In this document: positions 27,146-38,389 of the stretch, one piece after another
How the letters are laid out: every line of letters begins with the position of its first letter
Numbering within the stretch: position 1 is the stretch's first letter
Origin: CAWDDA01 sp963813345
GTDB lineage: Bacteria > Acidobacteriota > Blastocatellia > RBC074
Assembly: GCA_963813345.1 (NCBI GenBank)
Contig: CAWEYR010000032.1
Location: 1 to 47,090 of the forward strand
Length of the DNA stretch: 47,090 nucleotides
Reading direction: 5' to 3'
Notes under the pieces: generated by a model
Told to the model about the DNA's origin: nothing
The model's database searches: none
What the model saw: only the letters and a program-made list of their open reading frames with translations
Translations under genes and position numbers: made by a program

Positions 27146-28300
27146 TTAGAAGATGGGTGCCAGGGGGGCGCGACCGAAGAAGACGCGGCCGGCATCCTCC
27201 CAGACGAATGGGGCGACGGTGAAGTGGTGAGTGATCGCTTCTGCGTCACGCATGTGGCGTTGCAGCGACGATTTTGTGAAGAGCGCGCTGCCGCCTCCGA
27301 GCGTGTTTGCGGTTCGGGTAACAGAGGCCCCGGTCTCGGCGGCGTTCAAGCAGGCAACGCGGTTGATTGCCAGTTGCTTCCGCGTATGTGAGCTTCCAGC
27401 TTTCAGACTCCGCCACAAGTCATCGACACTTTCGTGCAGGAACGCGCGTGCAGACCCCAGCGCCGCTTCGGCCCGCGCGAGCTCAACTTGCGCAACAGGT
27501 TTGTCTGCGAGAACTGCCGGGCTTAGCGTCGGCATCTTTGTTTGCGCGATCTCGATGAGTTCGTCGAGTGCAGCACGAGCGATTCCGAGACTCACGGCTA
27601 CGACCTGTGAAACGAACCAGCCGACAGGCGGCATCTGATAGAGCGGTTCTGGCCGATGCGTGGACGAATCGAAGAGTGAGAAGATGCGATCATCAGGAAT
27701 GAAGACGTCAGTGACAGAGACGTCGTTGCTGCCTGTTCCGCACAGCCCGCTCACGAACCATGTATCATGGATATCAACCTCGCTTATCGGCACGAATCCG
27801 TGGATGATCTCCGGACCCATAGGCGTCATCCGAGGTTTGCCGTCTTCATGCACTGTGCATCCAGTCCAGAGCCAGTCGGCGTGAGTGATACCGCTCGCGA
27901 ACGGCCAGCGGCCGGTGACCTTCACGCCACCGTCAACTCGCGTAGCTTTGCCGATTGGTGCCGCAATCCCGGCCACAATCGCGTTCGGGTCGGCAAAGAT
28001 GTCTCTGGCTCCGGGTTCCTTCAAGTATCCCGCGACGACGTTGCTGCCGAGAGCCAGCATCGTGCACCAGCCGGTAGAGCCGTCCGCGGTCGCTACTTTT
28101 TCAATTGCACGCAAGATATCGACCGGGGCCGCTTCCTCGCCCCCGATTGCACGTGGAACCGCCAGACTGAATACTCCGGTCTTGCGGATATCCTCGACGA
28201 GATCACGTGGCAATCGCCGTCCCTGCTCGATCTCTTCCCGGCGTGCACGGATTGCGGGAAGAAGTTCATCCAACTGCTTGAACAAACCATCCGATGACAT
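27146..28300 (-). CDS. Acyl-CoA dehydrogenase-fold flavin monooxygenase (HsaA/DszC-like)
   Basis: The 384-residue protein has the acyl-CoA dehydrogenase fold: an N-terminal helical part with AVPRAIGGEEAAPVDILRAIEKVATADGSTGWC, a mid beta-domain with VTGRWPFASGITHADWLW and SGLCGTGSNDVSVTDVFIPDDR, and a C-terminal helical part with LGGGSALFTKSSLQRHMRDAEAITHH. SGTxSxD in the beta-domain and DGSTGWC are typical of class D flavin-dependent hydroxylases rather than true dehydrogenases. Those enzymes use reduced flavin from a partner reductase to oxygenate aromatic or sulfur compounds. The ATG at 28300 follows GGGGGA and sits 9 bp after the quinoprotein stop, so the two are co-transcribed. Confidence 0.82.
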   Translation of the reverse strand: MSSDGLFKQLDELLPAIRARREEIEQGRRLPRDLVEDIRKTGVFSLAVPRAIGGEEAAPVDILRAIEKVATADGSTGWCTMLALGSNVVAGYLKEPGARDIFADPNAIVAGIAAPIGKATRVDGGVKVTGRWPFASGITHADWLWTGCTVHEDGKPRMTPMGPEIIHGFVPISEVDIHDTWFVSGLCGTGSNDVSVTDVFIPDDRIFSLFDSSTHRPEPLYQMPPVGWFVSQVVAVSLGIARAALDELIEIAQTKMPTLSPAVLADKPVAQVELARAEAALGSARAFLHESVDDLWRSLKAGSSHTRKQLAINRVACLNAAETGASVTRTANTLGGGSALFTKSSLQRHMRDAEAITHHFTVAPFVWEDAGRVFFGRAPLAPIF

Positions 28301-28309
28301 CGTTCCCCC

Positions 28310-30676
28310 TCATAGTTCCGGCAACGCAAAACTCATCACGACGCCGCCCATCGAACACGCTACAAACTGCCGGCCATTCACTGAATAGCTCATCGGCGAG
28401 GCGTGAATGTCTGCGCCCGTTTGCGTGCGCCACAACAGCTTGCCGGTCTTTGAAGTGAGAGCCATGAAGTTCCCATCCGCTGAGGTTACGAAAGTCACTC
28501 CTCCTGCAGTCGCCAGCAATCCGTTACCCAGGCCGCCGCTGTAAAATCGATAATCCCATTTCGTCGCGCCCGTCTCCGGATCAATTGCTTTGACTCCGCC
28601 CCATTCGTGATCGCCTGGCGCATAGAATCTGCCGCCCCAATAGGCTTTGCCCGTCTCGAATTTCTGATCCTCTTTGTGATAGACGTTCCCGGCTTCCCTG
28701 TAGGTGAAAATGAACCAGCCGGTTTCGGGATCATACGACGGCGATTGCCAGTTGGTCGCGCCCGCCAGATTTGGATATACAGTAACGCCTTCGTAGGTTG
28801 GTGTTTTGCCCGGCAGGAGAATCGGCCGTCCTTTGTTATCCAAACCTTTCGCCCACGTCTGCCTGGCGAATGGTGTTCCGAACAGGAACTCTCCCGTCTC
28901 ACGGTCGAGCACATAGAAGAATGCGTTGCGATTGCCCTGGAACATCAGCTTCCGCATCCGGCCCTTCCACATCCGGTCAACCAGCATCGGCGTTTCATTC
29001 GCGTCCCAGTCATAGACGTCATGCGGAGTGAATTGGAAATGCCAGCGGCGCTTGCCGGTCGCCGGTTCAATCGCGACTACCGAGCAGGAGAACAGGTTAT
29101 CGCCTTTGCGTACCTCGCCGTTCAGGTCAGGACCCGGGTTGCCTATACCCCAATAAATGAGATCGAGTTCAGGGTCGTAAGTCCCCGTCATCCATGTCGC
29201 ACCACCTCCCGACTTCCAGCTATCGCCCTCCCATGTATCGTTACCGAACTCGCCGGGACCGGGGATAGTGTTGAACCTCCAAAGGCGTTTGCCTGTTGCC
29301 GGATCATAAGCGTCGAGGAAACCGCGAATTCCAGTTTCACCTCCGCTAATTCCGACGATGATCTTGTCTTTCAGCGCGAGCGGCGCCATTGTTGAAAAAT
29401 AGCCTTCAGAGACTTCTGCGAGTTTCGCTTCCCACAAAAGCCTTCCCGTCTTCGCATCGAGCGCGACGACCCATGCGTCGCCCGTCGTCATGAAAAGACG
29501 TCCGCCAAGCATCGCGAAGCCCCGATTCGATATGCCCTGAACATCGTGCTTCGGGTTTTTCGCCTGGTACTTGTAACTCCACAATTGTTGTCCCGTTGCC
29601 GCGTCGAGTCGCATACGCGTAATTCGATGATGCGGTCGTATACATCACGCCATCGACTACGAGCGGCGAAGCCTGGAGCAATCCGTTGCCCTGAGGCTGA
29701 AACACCCATGCCGTCTGAAGCGAGGCGACGTTCGAGAGATTGATCTGTTTGAGCTGCGAATAATGCTGACCTCTGTAATCGCCAAAGTACGTCAGCCAGT
29801 TGTGGGGCTCCTTCGCCGCGTTGAGAATGCGTTCGTAAGCGAGGCCGCCCTTCATCGGCATCATTGCCGCTTTTCCCGTGTCTCCTGTCTTGAGCGATTT
29901 CAGATAAGCGATCAGATCGTTCAGTTCAGATTCCGACAGACGCTGACCGAAGTCGGCCGGCATGATCGACTTCTCAGCGTACTTGATCTCGGCAATGTCT
30001 TTCTTTCTGAGCAAGGTGAAACTCTTCGTCGATCGCCAAATAACTGGATCGAGTAAGTGTCTTCGTTGCGGCGCGATCCTTTGATGACTTTCCGGCCTTT
30101 GTCTTCAATTCAACGTAACCGGCTGATAGCCCTCGCGAGAGCCAGGCTTGAGAATGATCTTGCGCAACTCATCAGCCTTGAGGTTGCCGATAGTCGAAAG
30201 GTCAGGCGCGAAACGGCTGCCATTGCCATTGATCATGTGGCAGGAGAGACAGTTGCCTTTGCCAGCAAGAAGGGCTTCACCCGCCGCTGCATTTCCCGCT
30301 CACGATCTCGGTGATCGCCGCCTCCTATCGAGCGCAGAAAGCTGACGATCTGCCAGACCTCGTCGTCGCTCAGACCCATCGCGGGCATAGCGGTTCCCGC
30401 TACGCCGTTCTTGACGACGCCGAAGATCTGCACGTCTTCACTGCCATGTTTGAAGACGCCTTTGTTAACGGCGGGTCCACGCCCTCCGTCGCCTTTTGCG
30501 CCGTGACAACCGGCGCACATCTGGTCATAGATTGCCTTGCCCGCCTGAATGGCTTCGGGTTTGCCGGCAAGTGGGTTCTTCTGAGCAGGTGCGACGTGTT
30601 GCGCCGAGAGGAACGCTGAGCTGGCGCATATCACGAATAAGGAGAGCGATAAGGATTTGCGAAAGTTCTGGCGCAT
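28310..30676 (-). CDS. Di-haem cytochrome c / quinoprotein dehydrogenase fusion (frameshifted)
   Basis: The restored chain is about 789 residues. A signal peptide is followed by a cytochrome c domain with C54AGCH and Met region GTAMPAMG, then a second haem domain of the TIGR02603 type (GNCLSCHMINGNGSRFAPDLSTIG to SIMPADFGQRLSESELNDLIAYLKSL). A PQQ-type eight-bladed propeller follows with repeated ALDAKTGRLLWEAKL-like motifs and DVYDWDANETPML. Frame breaks are seen near 30290, 30112, 30015 and 29610. The adjacent-Cys disulfide of PQQ alcohol dehydrogenases is absent (GISNRG replaces it), so PQQ binding is uncertain. It is a periplasmic electron-transfer enzyme, with a monooxygenase gene downstream in the operon. 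Confidence 0.8.
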
Positions 30677-30772
30677 GATGGGACATATTCGCAGGCTTTC
30701 CGTCAGCGGTCAAAGCACGAAGATACTCGCTATCGAGTCAGGAGATGCGTTTTGAGGCCGATTTCTCGATCT

Positions 30773-31000
30773 GACGCCGAAGGCGTCAAGATTCAGTAGC
30801 CGGTGGCATCGCCACCGGAACGTCGAGCGTAAGAATGGTTCCGACCCTGAAAGGATCGAAGATCACTGTCCTGATGCGACCCTTTCAGGGTCGGAATGCT
30901 TTTAGCTTGCAATCCGGTGGTCGATGCCGACCGGCTATTGAATGTGTCGCCTTCGGCGTCGTCCGTGCCTTGCAACGCGACGCTCCGACCGGCACGTCGA
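30773..31000. repeat. Cluster of different palindromic repeat units
   Basis: Several stem-loops stand side by side: GACGCCGAAGGCGTC (30773-30787), CCGGTGGCATCGCCACCGG (30800-30818), and a 16-bp perfect stem TTCCGACCCTGAAAGG (30839-30854) with its complement at 30881-30896. Weaker GCCGACCGGC and CGCCTTCGGCG units follow. They fill the gap upstream of the quinoprotein gene and downstream of a TonB receptor. No gene is seen here. Confidence 0.65.
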
Positions 31001-31012
31001 CCGGCGCGAGCG

Positions 31013-31080
31013 AGCTAAAGCTTGAACTCCATACTCAGCACTCAGCACTCAGCACCCAGCACTCAGCACTCAGCACCAGC
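31013..31080. repeat. Second copy of the AGCTAAAGCTTGAACTCCA / CAGCACT heptamer composite
   Basis: GAGCTAAAGCTTGAACTCCA is followed by tandem CAGCACT units with C variants, in the same order and orientation as 27061-27140. Both copies stand just beyond the stop codon of a minus-strand gene (31090 here, 27146 there). Confidence 0.8.
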
Positions 31081-31089
31081 ACCATTCCT

Positions 31090-34000
31090 TTAGAATCCCA
31101 ACCTCAGAGCGAAGCGGAAGATCCTTTCTCCACTCACAGTGCTGATCTCTCCAAAGGCTGCGCTGTCACGACTCGCCTGTGGATTGCCCCACTGCGGAGT
31201 GTTGGTGAAGTTGAAAGATTCTGCGCGGAACTGAAGATCCCATCTCTCCGTAATCTGGAACCTCCGGAATACACCGAAATCCCACTGAAACCTGGATGGG
31301 CCGCGCAGGGTGTTGAAGCCCACAGTACCAAAGCGTGCCCGGTTGGCTGGATTGGGATCGGAACCAACGGCCCGGAACGCATCGACATCGAAATACTTCT
31401 GCCCCGGCCCTTTGTTTCCGAAGTATTCCACCTCCGCTTTGATCTGATCGGCTGTCTGCGCGCTCCCCGGAGCGTTGAGTGAGTTTCCTGATGAAGTGAC
31501 AGTAAACGGCAGTCCGCTGAAGTAGCTGACGATGTTGTTTACCTGCCAGCCTCCCACAATCGCTGACACGACTCCGTCATCATTGAGATACCTTCGTCCC
31601 TTGCCGAAGGGCAACTCGATCATATTGGTGATCTGCAGATTGTGCGGACGATCAAAGCTGCTCAACGAACGGTTCAGATGGTAATACTCCGGAATCGGAA
31701 TTCGCAGAGTGTCATCGCTGTTGTTGGCACCCGAAGTCGTGATGGATTTCGACCAGGTGTAGTTTATGCCCAACTGGTAGTAGTCCTTGAACCGCCGGTC
31801 GAGTCGGGCCTGCAAGGCATCGTAATGACTATTGCCAATCGGCGATACCTGAAGCGTCTGTGCTGTGCGGCCGAACCTCATGATTCAGTTGACGCCCGGC
31901 GTTACCAGTATTGATATTCGCGTAATTCAGTTCTCTGAAGCCCAACTGTCCGATCTGCCGTGTGCCGATGTAGGCCACCTCACCCGTGAACCCGAACTTC
32001 AGTTCACGTCTGCAGCGACAGATTCCATGACTGGATGTATCCGCGGTCGAACTTCTCCGGCAGCGTAATCGCCGACACATTGGATGGAATCGGAATGATT
32101 CCATTACCGAGATCAGGAGGAGTCACCGTAGGAATGCCAGCCGACAGCGGGCTGACAAACGCGAACCCATTCGCTGCATCGTTGATCAGGTTGAGAAGAA
32201 TCGGATGATTGGTGCGCAGCGGGCGCGCGAGTGCATATGGATCATTTGTCAGTCCATATCCGGCCCGCACAACAAAGGACGACGAGATTCGATACGCGAT
32301 ACCGACGCGGGGTGCGAACAGTCCCTTTTCTACCTCTACTCCGAGGTTCATCGGAACCACTCCAACTCCGCCAATCTCCATGCAGTTGGTCAAAGGATTG
32401 TAACGCTCGAGGCCTCTATCATCGCGCGTCGGTACCGGGAAGTACTCCCAGCGCGTGCCGAAAGAGAACGTCAGGTTCTTGTTGACCTGCCATTGATCGC
32501 GCACATAGAGACTGTATTGCCAGTTCCGTGTCGCGTATGGCGCAACCGTTAGATTCAGCTTGCCGATGTGATCAGGCAATCCGAGCAGAAAGGCGGCGAA
32601 GCTGTTGTACTGATTACCATTCGGTCCGCCATTGAGCGCTGTGACACCATTTCCAAACCTGAAGCCACCACGTGCACCAAAGCTCGTGTCGCTCGATTCC
32701 GGTTGTGTATGGTTGAGCTTCTGCCGGTACACATCCATGCCGAATCGGATGTTGTGCGCTCCTTTTATCCAGTTTGCGTTTACCACGATCTGATACTGAT
32801 CGTCGCTGCGCGTGTAAGGCATGAAGGTATCAACCGTTCCATAATCTGCGTACGTGTTGAGATCAAACCATGGGAAACCGCCTTCAAACGGTTGCTTACC
32901 ATTCGTTCCGGGAATGCCAAGGAAATCGAGCCCGCGGTTTTCTCCCAGGTCTGATTGGGCTACATCGGTGTTCTGACGGAAAAAGCCAAAATTTCCGTCG
33001 AGAATGAAGTTCGGCGTGATCGTGTAAACGCCGCCAATCGAAAAGCTGTGCGTCTTTCCCTTGCCGGTACCCGGATTGGAGCTGTTGATCGCACGCCCCT
33101 GCAGCTCATGGCCGAAAATGGTCTCATTGACAGTGAAGAAGTCGAGGATGCTGTAGCGGCCAAACACGTTGAATTTGCTGTTGACGTTGTAGTTGATCTT
33201 ACTGTCGAGCGTCCAACGGTCGAACAGGAATCCTGCCGAAGCAAAATAGTTGTTCGTGTTGCCTGCCAGGTTCGGCGCCGGAATGAGCGGCAGGATCTTC
33301 TTGACGCTCGCGTCGATACGATCCGGGCAAATGACATTCTGGACGCCATTGCAGCTGATGATCTGACGGCCGGTGCCGTTGGCATTGCCGGTCAGTGGAT
33401 CGTAGATATTGACGCCGAGTCCTCTGAAGTCGCCTGTGCGTACAGCTAGCGGTCGGGACAGATTCAATAAGACTGTCGTTTTGCCGGTTCTTCGTGCCTT
33501 CATAGCTCACAAAGAAAAACAGCTTGTCCTTGATGATCGGCCCGCCCAGCGTTCCGCCGTACTGGTTCTGGATGAACTTGCCTTTTTCGTTCTGGGGCGG
33601 CCGGAAATAGTCTCTCGCCTTCAGATGTTGATTCGAGTGATATTCAAATGCAGCACCGTGAAAGTCATTCGTATCCGCTCTTGATCTGGACGTTGATAGC
33701 TGCCCCGCCTGCCAGACCCTGCTCTGCATCGAAGCTGTTGGTCACTACGTTGACTGTCTCGATCGCTTCGAGCGCTGGAATGTACGCAGTCACGTGCGGC
33801 AGCCAGATGTTGGTCGAAGTGACGCCATCAATTCGAGTGTTGTTCGACGAGCGGCTCGAGCCGTTGACGTTGAACACCATCGATCGCGAAGGATTCGATG
33901 GAACCGAGTGCGCATCTTCCGGAGGAGTGAATCCCGGCAGCGTCTTGAACAACTGCTGATAGTTCCGGCCAAGCGGAACAGGCAGCTCGCTCAATGGCCG

Positions 34001-34456
34001 GCTCGTCAGCTCGGCGCTGACCTCTGCGCGGTCCGTCTTGATAGGCGCAGCGTCTGCAGTAACGATTACTGTTTCGCTGACCTGTCCGACTTCGACCGAG
34101 ATGTCGGCGCGCGTAATAGTGTTGAGCGTGACTGCGACATTCTCCTTTGTCACCGACTTGAAACCTGACTTGCTGATCTTCACGGTGTAGGTCCCGGCTG
34201 CCACGGTCGCAAAGTCGTAACCGCCGCTCGCGTCGGTCACCGCCTGGCGCGTCTGATTTGTTTCTCTGTGGGTGATAGCGACAGTCGCTCCCGGAACAAC
34301 CGCCCCTTGAAGGTCGGTCACCCTGCCGGTCAAAGAGCCATATAGAACCTGAGCGCTGCCCGTTTGCGGCATCAGCGCGAGAAACAGAAGTACCAATGGT
34401 GAGCTGGCGTAGATCAACCAACGCAACGACTGGTGGGAGCTGCGAAGAAGTTTCAT
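31090..34456 (-). CDS. Oar-like TonB-dependent receptor 1 (frameshifted)
   Basis: The ATG at 34456 follows AGGAGG. A signal peptide (LIYASSPLVLLFLALMPQTGSAQ) precedes a carboxypeptidase-regulatory-like domain (GSLTGRVTDLQGAVVPGATVAITH). Next come a plug (NYQQLFKTLPGFTPPED, NGSSRSSNNTRIDGV) and a long beta-barrel with LGGPIIKDKLFFFVSYEG, SFGTRWEYFPVPTRD and IELPFGKGRRYLNDDG, ending in the barrel terminus IFRFALRLGF. Frame breaks occur near 33676, 33485, 32010 and 31880; joined, they give about 1,120 residues. It is an outer-membrane transporter of the Oar/CirA type common in Acidobacteriota. It lies after the GH20 gene, so glycan uptake is plausible. Confidence 0.85.
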
Positions 34457-34669
34457 GCGACCTCCTGAGATGGCAATCATAGTGATCTCCGCTTTTCGCG
34501 TGAGATCCGTTATCAGCAGTGAAGATTTCCCAGCAAAGCCCTATCAGATGAGGGACCGACCCGATGGTTGATTAATCGTTAGTGAGGGTAGTGTAGTTCG
34601 GCACGCAAGGATTTATCAACACCTGAGAGCACCTTGGGAGTGTCGCGCCGAATTTCGAGTGATGGGTTC

Positions 34670-34723
34670 GAGTTCAAGCTTAAGCTTGGGGTTTCAATGT
34701 AACCCCAAGCTAAAGCTGAACTC
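34670..34723. repeat. Hairpin repeat of the AGTTCAAGCTT family
   Basis: A 24-base arm (34670-34693, GAGTTCAAGCTTAAGCTTGG then GGTT) pairs with 34701-34723 around a 7-base loop, with one unpaired base. It lies 28 bp beyond the GH20 stop and may stabilise or end that transcript. Related sequences occur at 27061, 31013, 43459 and 43685. Confidence 0.7.
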
Positions 34724-34750
34724 AAACTCCAAAGCGTCGCTCCAAGGTTA

Positions 34751-37024
34751 CTAATTCTCCAACCTTGGCTCTGCCAGTGGGCTCACCTTTACATTGTTCT
34801 TTTTGGCGTAGTCCTGAATCACTGACGCTAGCTGCTTCAGCCACTTCTCCAGTTCAATGCTTTCTTCCGGCGCGGTCATATAACTAAGGTCCGGACGGCG
34901 GTCGGCCCAGTGGTCTTTTGTATCATCGAGAACATGAAGAAACTTCTTGCCGTTCACCTCGCGTCCCTTTGGAAAGCGGCTCTTCTCCCACGTCGTCTTC
35001 AAGCGCCCAAAGATCCGATGCCGGTCGTCGATCGTCCCTCGTGCCTGATCGTATGCCGAGACGAGCTGGCCTACAGCCTGTTCGGGAGTATTCTTCTCTG
35101 CTGCAGTGCGCGCCGCCTTAAGTTTGTCCTCGATACTTTTCATCCCCAGGATCATCCGGTTGTGATGACCAGTGAGCTGTGCAATTGAGAGCAGCACTTC
35201 AAGGTTGTATTGATTGCGATCGGCCTTTGCCATGTTCTCGTAGATGCGATGAATGAGTACGTCGTTTTCGAGCGCCATCCGCTCTGCCTCCTCGACGATC
35301 GTGGCGTAACGGCCAACATACACCGGCGAAAAACTCAGCCCCGGCATCGCCGGCATTGCGGGCGGCGGCAGAGTCTCATCGAAACGTGTGGTTCCGATAC
35401 CTTTCCCATACGAGTTGCCATAACCGGATGCACGAGCCTTTGAGACCACGCGATCCCACGAAGTCTCAAAGAACCGGGCCTGCCTCTGCAAACCTCGATA
35501 GACTTCAACCATCTCAGAAACACGCGGACCGTAGTAGATGTTCATGAACTCGGCCGCCATCTGTTCTGCCGGCAAGTCAGCCGGGCGCCAGCCTGCTTCG
35601 GCTACTGCTGCCCACCCAAGCCAGAACGTCTCGTTATGCAAACCTGAATCGCCCCACGCCGCACCAAAAATGCCAATGGGTTTCGCCTTCCATACCCTGT
35701 TTGTGGCGACACCGACAAAGGTTGATCTCAGCCGGCCCATCGATGAGCCCTGATCACCGCCGGAGCTCCGAAAGTTCGTCAGATGGTTTGGGAAAAGATA
35801 TTCGGCGCCCTGCATTGACGTGTAGATCAGCTGACGCATCCCCAACTCATTTTCCGGCTTGACGTATTCGTCTTCCGCCATGACCCCGTCGATGACATCG
35901 GGCGGCAGCATGTGCACATGCTCGCCAAGCAACGGGTATTCTCCCCAGACGATTATCCTGCGGCCGCGGCTGGCGGCGAAATCACGTGCACGACGAACAA
36001 ACTCAACCCACTTCAGGCTTCTCTCCTCGGGTGTGTTCGGCTTGGTGCATTTCGCGCAGGTCGCCGCGTAATAAACTTCATCAGTCGAAACGTGGAGATA
36101 GTTGACTCCCTTTGTCGCCTTGATGACGTCGTCGTACATCTGAAAGATGAGCTTGTAGCTCTCTTCATCACACAAACATGCCTGGTAGTTGTTGCCGTCA
36201 GCGCGCAGATGCGCGAACTGCGGATGCTTGAGCACGAAAGCAAGATGAGCTGGTGCCTGAACATTCGGCACGACCTGTATGAATCGCTCGAGCGCGTAGT
36301 TGACTATCTCCTGCAATTCGGCGGTCGTAAAAGCGCCCGGCGCACCGATGATGGGATTGGTCGGATACTCGAACTTGTCCTCGAGCTCAAACCCGATAGT
36401 GTTGATCTTGAACCTCGCGGACCAATCGAGATAACGCTTCAGAGTTTCGATGCGATCCTGATGATGCTTCGTGTCCCAGTGCAGAAAGCGCAGTTGCAGT
36501 TTGGGCCAGTCTTCGATGGTGGAAACCGGCAGCAATAGATTCCCGCCGGCAGCTGGTCTTAGCAACTGGAGAAATGTCTGAACACCATAAAACAACCCAG
36601 GATCCGCGTTGCCTGTGATCTCGATCAAGCCAGGACCAATCTTCAATCGGTAACCCTGTTTTTCGATCTCAGGATCCGTTGCAGCTCCGGCAGCTGTCCC
36701 TGCCGCGCCCTTTTCGATCGAAAGCCGGATCACATTCTTCGCCTGGCTTGAAGCAGGCCGCAGTTCGATGCGATGAAACGAGCGAAGATCTCCGAGCAGT
36801 GAGCGAATGGCGATGTGGTCTTTAGAGATCTTACTGGCATCAAGAACCCACGACTCGTCGAAGTTGATGTCTCCCTCACCGAGATCCACCTTCTGCGGCG
36901 TCGGGATGACTGAATACCCGCGAAGGAACAACGCCGTGGGACCCGTCGCAGACACTCTGTCGCCTGCAATCACGCTGAAGGCAGTTATCAGGCTGACCAG
37001 GATTCCGATTCGAATTGTTCTCAT
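34751..37024 (-). CDS. Glycoside hydrolase family 20 protein (beta-N-acetylhexosaminidase-like), secreted
   Basis: The 757-residue protein has a signal peptide (RTIRIGILVSLITAFSVIAG), then the GH20 non-catalytic domain (SVIPTPQKVDLGEGDINF, PEIEKQGYRLKIGPG, ADPGLFYGVQTFLQLL). The TIM barrel carries the catalytic Asp-Glu pair D315-E316 in YLHVSTDEVYYA; the usual GGDE reads STDE. Its end has GIFGAAWGDSGLHNETFWLGWAAVAEAGW. A helical C-terminal extension of about 200 residues follows. GH20 enzymes remove terminal GlcNAc or GalNAc by substrate-assisted catalysis. The frame is intact. The ATG at 37024 lies 5 bases after the TPR gene stop, so translation is probably coupled. Confidence 0.85.
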   Translation of the reverse strand: MRTIRIGILVSLITAFSVIAGDRVSATGPTALFLRGYSVIPTPQKVDLGEGDINFDESWVLDASKISKDHIAIRSLLGDLRSFHRIELRPASSQAKNVIRLSIEKGAAGTAAGAATDPEIEKQGYRLKIGPGLIEITGNADPGLFYGVQTFLQLLRPAAGGNLLLPVSTIEDWPKLQLRFLHWDTKHHQDRIETLKRYLDWSARFKINTIGFELEDKFEYPTNPIIGAPGAFTTAELQEIVNYALERFIQVVPNVQAPAHLAFVLKHPQFAHLRADGNNYQACLCDEESYKLIFQMYDDVIKATKGVNYLHVSTDEVYYAATCAKCTKPNTPEERSLKWVEFVRRARDFAASRGRRIIVWGEYPLLGEHVHMLPPDVIDGVMAEDEYVKPENELGMRQLIYTSMQGAEYLFPNHLTNFRSSGGDQGSSMGRLRSTFVGVATNRVWKAKPIGIFGAAWGDSGLHNETFWLGWAAVAEAGWRPADLPAEQMAAEFMNIYYGPRVSEMVEVYRGLQRQARFFETSWDRVVSKARASGYGNSYGKGIGTTRFDETLPPPAMPAMPGLSFSPVYVGRYATIVEEAERMALENDVLIHRIYENMAKADRNQYNLEVLLSIAQLTGHHNRMILGMKSIEDKLKAARTAAEKNTPEQAVGQLVSAYDQARGTIDDRHRIFGRLKTTWEKSRFPKGREVNGKKFLHVLDDTKDHWADRRPDLSYMTAPEESIELEKWLKQLASVIQDYAKKNNVKVSPLAEPRLEN

Positions 37025-37029
37025 GAGGA

Positions 37030-38389
37030 TCACTCTCTCTCGCGTTGCCGTTCCAGTTTTTGTAAGTTCTCGCGAAAATCTGCTCGCTCAGGAGCCAATC
37101 GCACGGCCGCCTGAAATTCGTCACGCGCCTTCTGTGGCTGGTTTAGCCCGAGATAAATCTGCCCGAGCAAGTTTCGCAGCTCAGCATGGGCCGGCCGCGC
37201 CTGCCGGACCTTCTCGGCGTATACGCGCGCCTTTTCAAACTCCTTGCGTAAATAATAGTAGCGCGCCAGCAGATAGTTCCCGACGACTGACTCAGCGTCG
37301 AGCGATTCCATTTTCGACAAGTGCGGCCCGGCCTGCTGCCAATCACTGCCGCCGAGGAGCATCTCTGCGAGGTACGCGTGAGCCGTCCAGTTACCTGGAT
37401 CGGCTTCGACAACCTGCTCGAACACAGCTCGCGCCTCTCGATCCTTTCCTTCATCGAGCAATCGCTCGCCACGCGCGAGCAATCTCTCGAGTTCCCCGGC
37501 TTGCTCTTCGCGCTGCTTGAGTTCCTGAAACTTGCTGATGAAGACAGCAGCCTTCTGCCGTTCGCCTTTGCGCTGCCAGGCTTGACCTAAAGAATAGTTG
37601 ATCTCGAGCGAGTTGGGATCGAGAGCGGCTGCGCGTTCGAGATAGACTATCGCCTCATCGACACTCTTCAAAGCCAGAAGAACTGCACCGAGCTTCTGAA
37701 GATACTGCGGATTGTTCTTCTCAAGCCGAACCGCTTCAAGCAATGAAGTTCTTGCGCCCGGGATGTCGTCTCTTTGATACAACAGCTTGCCTAGTTCGAA
37801 GTGAGCGAGCGCGTTGTCAGGGTGTTTCGCGACGCTCTTCCTGAAGGCATCCAAAGCGAGATCGAATTTGCTCTGAAGGGAATAGACCTGTCCGCGATTC
37901 AGATCCAGACGCGGGTCATCAGGGAATCGCTTCTCCATCAGATCCAACGTCTTCAACGTGTCATCGAATCGTTCTACACGATAATAAGCTGTCAACCAGT
38001 AACCACAACCACGAGGCATCCAGCTTTTCTGTCGCGCCGGCCTTCTGAAGAGGTTCAAGCGCTTCATCCACGTGTGGTCTCTGTTTCAATCGCGCGAAGA
38101 CGTTAGCCTGAAGGACCCGATATTCAGGATGCTGCGGATCGAGCCGCACCGCTTCCGTGAGTTCGAGCGCGGCAGTTCGTCAATCGCCCCGATTCCGTGA
38201 GCGCCATGCCGGCGTAGAAGTAGGGACGAGCATCCCCGGTGAAGTCTTGTTTGATCTCGATTGAACAGCGATACTGCCTCAGTGAATCGCCGTTCTTTGA
38301 TCAGTCGTATGCCCTGATCCAGCTGACTCTCGGGCGACTGGACAGACCCAGGTGAGTATGAGACCCAGCGAAGCAATCTTTCCGAGCAT
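37030..38389 (-). CDS. Secreted TPR-repeat protein (frameshifted)
   Basis: The ATG at 38389 opens a leader (MLGKIASLGLILTWVCPVA), and a frame break near 38340 follows. Further breaks near 38255, 38190 and 38020 interrupt the first repeats. From 37990 down, the frame is intact with about eight tetratricopeptide units such as PDNALAHFELGKLLYQRDDIPGARTSLLEAVRLEKN and PNSLEINYSLGQAWQRKGERQKAAVFI. The restored length is about 453 residues. TPR arrays bind partner proteins. Lying between a TonB receptor and a GH20 gene, it is probably a periplasmic scaffold for this locus, although a SusD-like role cannot be shown. Confidence 0.8.
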
